NCBI GenBank assembly: GCA_042408965.1
Contig: JBHOQN010000003.1
Span: 1-64,000, forward strand
Source: Thermogemmatispora sp042408965
Lineage (GTDB): Bacteria > Chloroflexota > Ktedonobacteria > Ktedonobacterales > Ktedonobacteraceae
Length of the DNA: 64,000 nucleotides
Direction of reading: 5' to 3'
Of this stretch, positions 6,793 through 14,586 are shown one piece after another. A program made the translations under genes and the position numbers. Numbering within the stretch: the stretch's first letter is position 1; each line of letters starts with the position of its first letter. The notes under the pieces are model-generated. The model saw only the letters and a list, made by a program, of their open reading frames with translations. It searched no databases and was not told where the DNA came from.

Positions 6793-8682
6793 TCAACGAC
6801 TGCCTGGGGAAGTCGCGCTCGGGGAGGGTGACGGGGACGCTCCTCCCAGCTGAATGCTCAGATCGTCGAAGGATTTGAAGTTGACGACCTGTCCCCCGGT
6901 GTCGTAGTAGTCTCCCTTGATTATATCACCTGGCTGCACCAGAGGCAGCTTTGGCGAGAGCGTGAGGTTCGCCGTGAAGATGAAGGGCTGGTTCGCAATC
7001 TGAATATAGTAGATCGTATTGGCGCCCTCCTGCACCGAGGAGATGCGCAACACCCGCCCCGTGACCGTCTTGACGGTGCCGCTGGTAGGTGTATTTCCAT
7101 TGTTGGCCTGTTGCGTCAGCCATTGCTGGTAATCCTGGAGGGCGGCCGCGCGCGTAGGCTCGTACTGGACATTGCTGCCCTCCAGATTGCGTGCGTCGAC
7201 GATGCCTACCGCCTGGAAGATGCTGCCACTGGCCGTGCGCTGTACGAAGATCGCCACCCAGGTTGGCTCACCGTAGAGCTGATAGAGCTGGACACTATCG
7301 ACATCGTAGTTGCGGATGTTAGCGCGTGTCGATTGAATCGTGTTCTGGACGTTGCTGCCGATGCCGATTCCCGCCAGAGGGTAGAAGGTGCCAGCGTTGG
7401 CGTGCGTGTCGAAGAGAAAGATCCCCGTGCTCGAGTTATCGTTCAGTGAAGAAGAGGTCATCGGCACCAACCAGACCGGCTGATCGATGTTGTTGTAGAG
7501 CAGCTCTGGGTCGCTGGCAGGCACCTGTTGATTCGCGCCTGACGGATTGAACCAGGGCGCGTTGTGGTAGAGTCCCCACCACTGCAGATACTGTGAGACT
7601 GTTTGAGCAGGCATGACGCGATCGACCCAGGCCGGTACATCCCCCGGCTGGTACTTCGTAATCTGGCCCGTATGCGCATCGACGATGAGCACCTCAGAGA
7701 GCACATCGCCTGTATAGCCGCGCGTCGGCTGCATCAGCGAGATCGTCCAGTAGGGGTGGTAGTTATCGTCCAGCTCCAGCGTCGGGTCGACGAGCCGGCC
7801 GTAGGTATAGCCGCTCAGATAGACGTGGCGCAGCAGGTCCTGGTTGAGCAGCGCGCCTGGTAGGTAGGCCAGGGTCTTATCGCCGCCCGTCATCAATTGA
7901 GGAGCTGCTTGAGGATCTTCGGCGTCCACGATGACAAAGCCGGGGGTGTGCGAGTTCGAGAGGTTGACGAAGATATTATTGTAGCTGAGCGGGGCCACGT
8001 AGTAGAGGTGGTGGTTGATCGACTGCAGGATGTAGCTGTTGGGATCGAGATTGTAGGTTGAGCCCAGGTTCTGGCCGTTGGAGCCGAGAATCTGCTGACC
8101 CTTATACGCCGCGACGCTCTGGCTGACCAGAACGATATGGTTCGGATCGGTCGGCGGCAGCTTCGGTGAGCTGGCGATCGTGATATGGGGAATCGCTGCC
8201 AGGATGCGCGTGTTGCTATCAAACCAGGTGGTGAAGATGACGATCAGACCAGAGACCACCAGCCCGATGACGCCTACGATCAGCAGGCCGAAGAGGCCCG
8301 CTGCGATGCTGGCGCGCGAAATCTCTCTGACGGTTGCTGTTTGCTGACCACTCTGGTGCCTGGAAGAGCGGCCCTGACTCACGGCCGAGGCCTCCTCCAT
8401 CAGGCCCATCACCGGTCGCACAAAGGCGAACAGGTTCCCGATGCTGCTCAACGCCAGTGGCCAGAGCACCCACTGCCAGCCCCCGAAGGGCCCGGTCAAT
8501 GCCGGCAGTCCAATATACACAATCAGAAAGGAGAGCACGAAGTTGAAGAGAAAGTAGCCGATGAACCAGCGAATAAAGCGCGCTGCCACAAACGGCTCCC
8601 GTCTCCCGAACCAGAGCCGTCCCAGCGTCAGAATCGCCATCACTACCAGAGCACCGATCAAAGCAAACAGAACAGTAACCAT
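6793..8682 (-). CDS. Large membrane protein with extracytoplasmic repeat domain, unknown function
   Basis: The 629-residue protein has about three TM helices in its first 100 residues, a basic Ser/Gln-rich loop, another TM at about 125-155 (GLFGLLIVGVIGLVVSGLIVIF), then a long outside domain of about 470 residues. This domain has segments such as LIVDAHTGQITKYQPGDVPAWVDR and VWLVPM that resemble PepSY-like modules found in membrane-anchored regulators of peptidases. A Ser/Pro tail ends the protein. I cannot name a family firmly. It opens the three-gene run ending with prmC. Confidence 0.65.
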   Translation of the reverse strand: MVTVLFALIGALVVMAILTLGRLWFGRREPFVAARFIRWFIGYFLFNFVLSFLIVYIGLPALTGPFGGWQWVLWPLALSSIGNLFAFVRPVMGLMEEASAVSQGRSSRHQSGQQTATVREISRASIAAGLFGLLIVGVIGLVVSGLIVIFTTWFDSNTRILAAIPHITIASSPKLPPTDPNHIVLVSQSVAAYKGQQILGSNGQNLGSTYNLDPNSYILQSINHHLYYVAPLSYNNIFVNLSNSHTPGFVIVDAEDPQAAPQLMTGGDKTLAYLPGALLNQDLLRHVYLSGYTYGRLVDPTLELDDNYHPYWTISLMQPTRGYTGDVLSEVLIVDAHTGQITKYQPGDVPAWVDRVMPAQTVSQYLQWWGLYHNAPWFNPSGANQQVPASDPELLYNNIDQPVWLVPMTSSSLNDNSSTGIFLFDTHANAGTFYPLAGIGIGSNVQNTIQSTRANIRNYDVDSVQLYQLYGEPTWVAIFVQRTASGSIFQAVGIVDARNLEGSNVQYEPTRAAALQDYQQWLTQQANNGNTPTSGTVKTVTGRVLRISSVQEGANTIYYIQIANQPFIFTANLTLSPKLPLVQPGDIIKGDYYDTGGQVVNFKSFDDLSIQLGGASPSPSPSATSPGSR

Positions 8683-9016
8683 CGTAGTGCCTCTTTCTCA
8701 GCAGGATCATTACACCGGGTCGCTGTTAGACTGACTCCTGCCAGCGCACAGCCTGCCGGTCCTCTCGCCGCTTCCACTCCGCTCGGGAGATGGGGGAGCG
8801 CGGTCACTCCTTGCTCACCTATTGTAGTGCCTGGGCGATCAGATCACAATGCTCTCTCCTGGCAACGGGAATTTTTCGGCGGGGGCCGCTGTTCCCGATG
8901 GTGTAAGATACACTCGATGTCTGTGTTGAACCTGAGCGGCCTGGACTCTCCTTGAGGCAGCCGTCTGCTCAGGGTATCCCATAGAAGCTTGCACCGATGG
9001 AAAGGAGCACCATCGT
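8683..9016. other. Divergent intergenic region (334 bp)
   Basis: It separates the minus-strand membrane protein gene from the plus-strand oxidoreductase gene and must hold both promoters. I could not assign convincing -35/-10 pairs. An AAAGGAG site precedes the ATG at 9017. I see nothing else in it. Confidence 0.5.
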
Positions 9017-9622
9017 ATGAGTCTGTTTCGCAGACAGAGGACAGAGGAGCCAGAGCAGAAGCATGAGGGACAGGAGCGCCTGCCCCCCGGCCAGTATCTG
9101 ACGAAGAAGTGGCCGGTGTTGAGCTATGAGCGCACCCCACGCTTTCCACCCGACTGGCGCCTGAAGATCAGCGGCGAGGTAGAGCAGCCCTTTGAGCTGA
9201 CCTGGGAGGAGTTTCTGGCGCTGCCACGGGTCACCATTACCACCGATATTCACTGTGTCACCACCTGGAGCCGCTATGATAACACCTGGGAGGGAGTGCC
9301 CATTCGAGCGATTCTCCAGCGTGCGCGGCCTCTGCCCAGTGCGCACTATGTCATGGCCCACTCCTGGAGCGGTTACACCACCAATATTCCCCTGGCCAAC
9401 CTTGACGATGAGGATGTGCTGATCGCCATCAAACATGATGGCAAGGATCTGGAGCCGGATCACGGTGGTCCCGTGCGTCTGGTTGTGCCAAAGCTCTACT
9501 TCTACAAGAGCGCGAAATGGCTGGACGGCCTGGAATTCATGGCCGAGGATCGCCCCGGCTTCTGGGAGGTTCGCGGCTACCATAATCGCGCTGATCCCTG
9601 GAAAGAAGAGCGCTACTGGTAG
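9017..9622 (+). CDS. Sulfite-oxidase-fold molybdopterin-binding protein
   Basis: The 201-residue protein covers the oxidoreductase molybdopterin-binding domain of the YedY/sulfite oxidase superfamily: DWRLKISGEVEQP, LTWEEFLALP, then DIHCVTTWS with the probable molybdenum-ligating Cys at residue 80, DHGGPVRLVVP and YFYKSAKWLDGLEF. It has no Tat signal and no dimerisation domain, so it looks like the short cytoplasmic form. The substrate cannot be predicted. No molybdenum cofactor genes are nearby. Confidence 0.88.
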   Translation: MSLFRRQRTEEPEQKHEGQERLPPGQYLTKKWPVLSYERTPRFPPDWRLKISGEVEQPFELTWEEFLALPRVTITTDIHCVTTWSRYDNTWEGVPIRAILQRARPLPSAHYVMAHSWSGYTTNIPLANLDDEDVLIAIKHDGKDLEPDHGGPVRLVVPKLYFYKSAKWLDGLEFMAEDRPGFWEVRGYHNRADPWKEERYW

Positions 9623-9639
9623 CCTGCCACGCCGCTTTC

Positions 9640-9686
9640 AGAGGGATGGGACGAGCGTCGGCGCTTGCCCGCCCGCCCATCCCTCT
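9640..9686. terminator. Bidirectional terminator-like hairpin
   Basis: Perfect 11-bp arms (AGAGGGATGGG at 9640-9650 and CCCATCCCTCT at 9676-9686) lie between two convergent genes and touch the end of the minus-strand gene. No clear T-run follows. Confidence 0.6.
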
Positions 9687-9688
9687 TG

Positions 9689-10483
9689 CTACATCCGGCC
9701 AGCTCGTACCATCTGCACCACAATCGATAGCAGGCTGTAGAGTGAGTCCCCGGGTCCATTGACGCAGCGTTTGATGGCCTTGCTGCGCGTGCCGGTGGTG
9801 GTCGCTCTGGAGTCCGCCGGCGCGTTGATACGTCTGACCGCGAGCGGATGGGATTCAGTACCGCCCCAGCTGATTTCGGGCTGTGTGCGCACGGCCACCT
9901 CGGCGGCGTAGTCGCCGCAGGCGATGAGCGTCGCCGGACTGAAGACGCGGAACTCCCAGGGCCTCTCGCTCTCCTCCTCCACCAGGAAGGCGTCCACCAG
10001 CTTGATGCTCTCAAAGGTGCCGTCCAGCTCCAGACCGAGGTGGCGGCGCATCTCCTCTCTCAGGACCTCCATATTGTAGGCGGCCACGCGCTCTTCCTGG
10101 CTGTGGCGGCTGCGTGGATCGCCGCGGGCAATGCGCTGCTCCAGAGCCTCCTGCAGGGGGCGCAGGCGTGGCTCACGCTCCCAGCTAAGAGAGAACGGCA
10201 GCGTCCAACCCTCGGGACTGCGAACGAAGCCGGCCTCGTGCAGCGCTGCCTCGTGGACGGCTGTCAGCGTCCCCTGGTGCACGATGCGCAGGAAGAGGTG
10301 GTCAGGTAGCCCTTGCTTATAGTAGGTTTCGCTGCTCGCGCTGCTCCAGCGTGCGTCGGTGATGGCCTCATACAGGGAGCTCGCGAAGGTAGCCAGCTCA
10401 TCCTGCTCTGGCTCATAGTAGACGCGAATCTGACCGTAGCCTGCGCCATCCCGAATAACGAGTGTATTGCTGGTAAAAGGCAT
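9689..10483 (-). CDS. Hypothetical protein
   Basis: A 264-residue soluble protein. I chose the start at 10483 because AAGGAG lies 7 bp upstream; an upstream in-frame ATG at 10600 has no such site. The first 75 residues form an alpha/beta stretch (RIVHQGTLTAVHEAALHEAGF), followed by an Arg/Glu-rich helical centre and a beta-rich end (WEFRVFSPATLIACGDYAAEVAV). There are no TM segments or known motifs. It is convergent with the molybdopterin gene and lies downstream of nothing on its strand, so it is probably monocistronic. I do not recognise it. Confidence 0.6.
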   Translation of the reverse strand: MPFTSNTLVIRDGAGYGQIRVYYEPEQDELATFASSLYEAITDARWSSASSETYYKQGLPDHLFLRIVHQGTLTAVHEAALHEAGFVRSPEGWTLPFSLSWEREPRLRPLQEALEQRIARGDPRSRHSQEERVAAYNMEVLREEMRRHLGLELDGTFESIKLVDAFLVEEESERPWEFRVFSPATLIACGDYAAEVAVRTQPEISWGGTESHPLAVRRINAPADSRATTTGTRSKAIKRCVNGPGDSLYSLLSIVVQMVRAGRM

Positions 10484-10710
10484 GGGTTCTCCTTCTGAGC
10501 TGTTCTCCCGGAGTCGGATGGATGCACGCTTCTCTATTCTTTTGCCGGCCACAATGGTTGGAAGCATAGCAGAGAAGCAGGGGGCTGTCAATTGGAGCAC
10601 GGCTCAGGGAGGCATGACAGGCCAGGACCCGGCCAGCCCCGCGGCCTGCTGGCGTTGGTGACGCCTGTGCAGGCGCGGCGCGGCGCGGTGTGGTGCGCTC
10701 TGGCAACGGC

Positions 10711-13302
10711 TCAGCGCTCCAGCGTCGATTTGCTGTTGCGCTCGCCGTCGTAGGAGAGGAGAATGCGTTTGCCGTCGTAGATGGTCTCCAGATGCACGGG
10801 GCGACCCCAGAGCTGGTAGACGTACTGCAGCGTCTTCTCGGCGTAGACCAGATCGAGATCCTGGCCCTCGTGCAGATGTTTCAGGTAGAGCTCACGGTTC
10901 CCGCGGTAGTCCCCGTCATCCACCACGAGGTAGGGATAGCCGAAGTTCGTCATGCTGGCGACGATGCCGTCGCGCACCTTCTCCCAGTTCTTCTCGACGA
11001 TGACCCACTCGTCGCCCTCTTTCTTATAGAGATAGAGGTCAAGGTCCTCGATCAGCTCCTTCGTCAGGTAGTTGCGCAGGAAAGAGACATCGTTATCCAG
11101 TTCACGTACCTCGAAGATCTTCTGCAGTCCCTGACCGGGGCGACGGCCCAGACGCTCCTGTTCCTCCTTCGTCGGGTTGTTCCAGCGCCGCTCGATGTCC
11201 TCGAAGATCTTGAAGCCCAGGTAGTAGGGGTTGAGCGACGTACGCGAGGGCGAGAGCACACTGGAGTGCATCTGAGCGAACTCCAGCACCTCAGCGCTGG
11301 TGATGAGGTCACGATCGGCCATCTCGCGCATGATGCGTGAGTGCCAGATGCTGTTGTGGTGCAGCATACCGTTGGCGACGTAGCAATGGGAGCGGGCCAC
11401 CGTGATGTCGTAGACATCGGCCATGCCGTGCTCGATGCGGACGACCTCATCGAAAGGCTCCTCTGCCTGCACGGGGCGCGACTGCGCCAGGTAGGCTTGG
11501 AGCCGCTCCTGCTGCTCCGCCAGACCGAAGCCGATCTCCTGGGCGAAGCGCTGCGCCGCAGCGCCCTCGATGCGCACCTGGGTGCCCGTGCGCTCGCTGA
11601 GGATGCCGTAGTTCAGCAGGAGGATCTGCAGGCTGCGCGCGACCTCCTCGCTGCCTGAAGTGAGGGTGACGCCCGTCTCAAGTGAGACGCAGCCTGTGCA
11701 GTCGCAGCAGGCCCGCAGGAAGGCGCTCACGATCCGTCGGGGCGAGCGCAGGATGGTACCAGGTACGCTGGCCGCGAGGTGCTGGTGAGAGGTCCTGGTC
11801 TGCAGTGTGATGCCCGCGCGCTCCAGCAGGTCCAGTGCCTGCGCCGAGCTGAAGACAACCTGCCAGCGCTCGCCCGCGGCGCCAGCCTCCTGCTCAGCAC
11901 GGCGCGGTTCCACCTGCACGGAGAAGAGGTCGGCGGCCAGGCGCGCATAGCCTTCCGCCAGGGCGCGCTGCTGCGTGACGAAGGCGATTCTGGCGCTGGA
12001 GACTGCGATGCTGCCAGCGCTGACGAGGTAGCCCAGGAGCGTAGCCAGTGCCGCATCCACGCAGGTGGGGGTGGTGGTCACGAGCGACGGTCTGGAGGCA
12101 GGACGCCCGGCCGCGCGCGCCTGCGTGGCACCGACCAGGGCCTCCTCGCGCGCGCCTGTCGGAGCGAGCGCCACGGGCTGCTCTGGCCAGACATTATCAC
12201 CGACGCAGAGCGGAAGACGCTGGCCGAGGCGCACATCCTTCAGCTCGAGCCACTGGCCTGGCCCAATGTTGAGTTTATGGCCCTCCGCACCCTCAAGCAC
12301 CAGGCCACGCCGTGTCTGGATACGCACGGTTGCCGCGTTCCGCCGCAGGTGGCGGTCTGTCACACGGTCGCGCTGGCCGCCGCCGCTGCCCACGGCGATC
12401 TCCGCGCCGCTCTCCAGGAGGCGGTGCAGCTCATCGGCATGCAGGAGGCCGCGGTCCGTCAGGATCAACGCCTCGCGAGTGACGCAAGCCCAGCCCTCGT
12501 TCATGACCTTGGTCTGCATCTGGGGCACGAAGTAGAGAAACTCCTGGCGCACGATCTCCAGAATATCGCGCTGCCATGGCTCCAGCGCCGGAGAATGGCG
12601 GCTCAAGAAGAGCAGCAGATCCTTCTGTGGCTTTTCAGGAAACTTCGCCGGTCGACCGCGGCGGCGTTCACGCTCCTCAGCGGCTCGGCGCTCGCGCTCC
12701 TCGCGATCCAGCGCCCAGAGATCCTCGTAGGCCGTGGTGGGCCGGGTGCGCCCCTCTTCCTTGCCAGTGGCGCCGTTATCCTCCTCTTCCTCTCCCTTGA
12801 GAAAGAGGTGGTAGTCGACATGTTCCTGGATAGAGAGAGCGGCATCCAGGAAGTGCTCAACCTCCAGCTTTCCGTGATCGAACTCATACTTGGCGATGCG
12901 CTCTGCGTTGATGCTCGCCTTCTCGATCATGCGGCGGGAGGTATGCTGGAAGTAGATGTTGTTCTTGAAGAAGTCCGTGTGCCCGAAGACGTGCGCCGCC
13001 ACAAAGGTATTCTGGAGCAGATCATTCATCTCCATCAAGAAGGCGTAGCTTGGATTGGTGTTGACCACCATCTCGTAGATCTTGCTCAGCCCCAGATCGT
13101 AGAACATCTTCTGCCGGTAGTAGGCTTTCCCGTGGGTCCAGTGGCTGAAGCGCCCCGGCAGGCTGTAGGAGGCGAACTCGTACATGATGGTGGCCGGTAC
13201 CAGCTCGAAATGCGTCGGAAAGGGGTCCAGTCCAAACTGGCGCGCGATGTCCCAGGCGTACCCTATGCGATCACGCAGGCGCTCAAGCTCGTTTTCCGCC
13301 AT
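10711..13302 (-). CDS. spoVR: SpoVR family protein containing an in-frame intein
   Basis: The host protein is SpoVR/YcgB, a conserved partner of PrkA and YhbH linked to spore cortex formation and starvation responses; its biochemical role is unsettled. Residues 1-272 and 651-863 join to a 485-residue SpoVR of normal length. The N-part has HFELVPATIMYEFASY and HVFGHTDFFKNN, the C-part ADRDLITSAEVLEFAQMHS and PYYLGFKIFEDIE. The break falls inside the highly conserved NEGWA-SIWHSR stretch and holds a 378-residue intein. The start has an AGGTAA ribosome site and lies 5 bp after yhbH, so translation is coupled. The protein can only work after splicing. Confidence 0.93.
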   Translation of the reverse strand: MAENELERLRDRIGYAWDIARQFGLDPFPTHFELVPATIMYEFASYSLPGRFSHWTHGKAYYRQKMFYDLGLSKIYEMVVNTNPSYAFLMEMNDLLQNTFVAAHVFGHTDFFKNNIYFQHTSRRMIEKASINAERIAKYEFDHGKLEVEHFLDAALSIQEHVDYHLFLKGEEEEDNGATGKEEGRTRPTTAYEDLWALDREERERRAAEERERRRGRPAKFPEKPQKDLLLFLSRHSPALEPWQRDILEIVRQEFLYFVPQMQTKVMNEGWACVTREALILTDRGLLHADELHRLLESGAEIAVGSGGGQRDRVTDRHLRRNAATVRIQTRRGLVLEGAEGHKLNIGPGQWLELKDVRLGQRLPLCVGDNVWPEQPVALAPTGAREEALVGATQARAAGRPASRPSLVTTTPTCVDAALATLLGYLVSAGSIAVSSARIAFVTQQRALAEGYARLAADLFSVQVEPRRAEQEAGAAGERWQVVFSSAQALDLLERAGITLQTRTSHQHLAASVPGTILRSPRRIVSAFLRACCDCTGCVSLETGVTLTSGSEEVARSLQILLLNYGILSERTGTQVRIEGAAAQRFAQEIGFGLAEQQERLQAYLAQSRPVQAEEPFDEVVRIEHGMADVYDITVARSHCYVANGMLHHNSIWHSRIMREMADRDLITSAEVLEFAQMHSSVLSPSRTSLNPYYLGFKIFEDIERRWNNPTKEEQERLGRRPGQGLQKIFEVRELDNDVSFLRNYLTKELIEDLDLYLYKKEGDEWVIVEKNWEKVRDGIVASMTNFGYPYLVVDDGDYRGNRELYLKHLHEGQDLDLVYAEKTLQYVYQLWGRPVHLETIYDGKRILLSYDGERNSKSTLER
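11353..12486 (-). mobile_element. Intein in SpoVR (378 residues) with degenerate LAGLIDADG region
   Basis: Residues 273-650 of the spoVR product. Block A begins CVTREALILTD with Cys1. Block B reads EGAEGHKLNI, where the usual Thr of TxxH is Ala. Block F/G reads VYDITVARSHCYVANG...LHHN with terminal His-Asn, followed by extein Ser+1. The centre has two LAGLIDADG-like helices, LATLLGYLVSAG and FLRACCDCTGCV, whose catalytic acidic positions look substituted. I infer a splicing-competent intein with a probably inactive homing endonuclease. Confidence 0.92.
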
Positions 13303-13307
13303 AGCTA

Positions 13308-14453
13308 TTACCTCGCAGGAACAGTGTCGCCACGGAGCGCAAAGAACTTGCGCAGCGCGGGGTAGACCTCTTTCTTATCAGAGATGGTCACAGCCACGAA
13401 CTTCTTGTCGTTGATCTTACTATAGGCCGACATCAGCGTGCTGGGCGAGCGGTAGTGGCCCTCGCGGATCTCCCCATAGCCGAAGATGTTGCAAAGCTGC
13501 ATCAACTGCATCACGAGTTGTACACAGCGATCGTTGTCCCAGGGTAGGTTGTCGCCATCCGAGAAGTGGAAGGGGTAGATGTTCCAGTCGTTCGGATTGT
13601 AGCGCTCCTTAATGATCTCCAGTGCCAGTTCGTAGGCCGAGGAGACCTGGGTTCCACCGCTCTCACCCTTGTGGAAGAATTCTTCCTCGGTCACCTCTTT
13701 GGCCTCAGTGTGGTGGCTGATGAAGACGATATGCACATTGTTGTACTTGGTGCGCAGGAAGCGAACCATCCAGAAGTAGAAGCTTCTGGCGATATACTTC
13801 TCGAATTCCCCCATGGAGCCAGAGACGTCCATCATCGCGATGACAACCGCGTTCGACTCATAGCGGATAGTCGGCTCCCAGACCTTGAAGCGCAGGTCTT
13901 CGTTCTTAATGTCCTTGAAGCGTGCCTCGCCTCTGGAGGCGTTGCGCTTCATGTTCTCCAGGATGGTGCGTTTTTTGTCGAGGTTCGTCAGCGGACCATG
14001 TTTGCGGATATCCGTGAAGCGTACGGCGTCGGTCTCCAGCTCCTGCTGGCGCTTCTGTTCGAGGTTCGGCAGGCCAAGATCTTCAAAGATCATCTGCGAG
14101 AGTTCTTCCATGCTGATCTCGGCCTCATAGTAATCATAGCCGGGATCCTTGCCCGCCTCTCCCTTCTTGCCACGGCCCTGGCGCGGCTCCTGGGCGACCA
14201 CGTCGCCCACGCGGCTCTTGCCATCGCCCTGGCCGGCGTGCTGCTGCCGGCCGGGATCGTAGCGGAAGCGGTACTCCTCCAGCGAGCGAATGGGAACACG
14301 CACCGTCTTCTTGCCATCGGAGAGGATGATGCCCTCTTCGCTGACGATCTCCGGGAGATTCTTCTTAATAGCCTCGCGAATCTTCTCTTTATGGCGCTCC
14401 TGGTCGATCTGCCCCTTGCGGTGCAAAGACCAATCATGCTGAGAGACAGACAT
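13308..14453 (-). CDS. yhbH: YhbH/YeaH (DUF444) VWA-domain protein
   Basis: The 381-residue protein of the DUF444 family has a basic, low-complexity first third (about 60-105, Gly/Lys/Arg-rich) and a C-terminal von Willebrand A domain with an intact MIDAS: DVSGSMG (Asp209, Ser211, Ser213), Thr268 in SGGTQ, and Asp299 in FSDGDN. I chose the ATG at 14453 because AAAGGAG lies 8 bp upstream; a GTG three codons earlier overlaps the site. It stands between prkA (124 bp upstream) and spoVR (5 bp downstream), the standard order for this system, and alone among the three carries no intein. Confidence 0.93.
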   Translation of the reverse strand: MSVSQHDWSLHRKGQIDQERHKEKIREAIKKNLPEIVSEEGIILSDGKKTVRVPIRSLEEYRFRYDPGRQQHAGQGDGKSRVGDVVAQEPRQGRGKKGEAGKDPGYDYYEAEISMEELSQMIFEDLGLPNLEQKRQQELETDAVRFTDIRKHGPLTNLDKKRTILENMKRNASRGEARFKDIKNEDLRFKVWEPTIRYESNAVVIAMMDVSGSMGEFEKYIARSFYFWMVRFLRTKYNNVHIVFISHHTEAKEVTEEEFFHKGESGGTQVSSAYELALEIIKERYNPNDWNIYPFHFSDGDNLPWDNDRCVQLVMQLMQLCNIFGYGEIREGHYRSPSTLMSAYSKINDKKFVAVTISDKKEVYPALRKFFALRGDTVPAR

Positions 14454-14586
14454 AGAGCACACTCCTTTATAGGCGTCGCCAGGGGTGAGGCAGGCGCAGC
14501 GAGCAGAGGCCGACGGCAGGCGCAGCGCGATCGCTGGCTGCTCGCTTCACTCGTCTCGCCGTGCGTGCTGCCTGCCCCCTGGCGAA

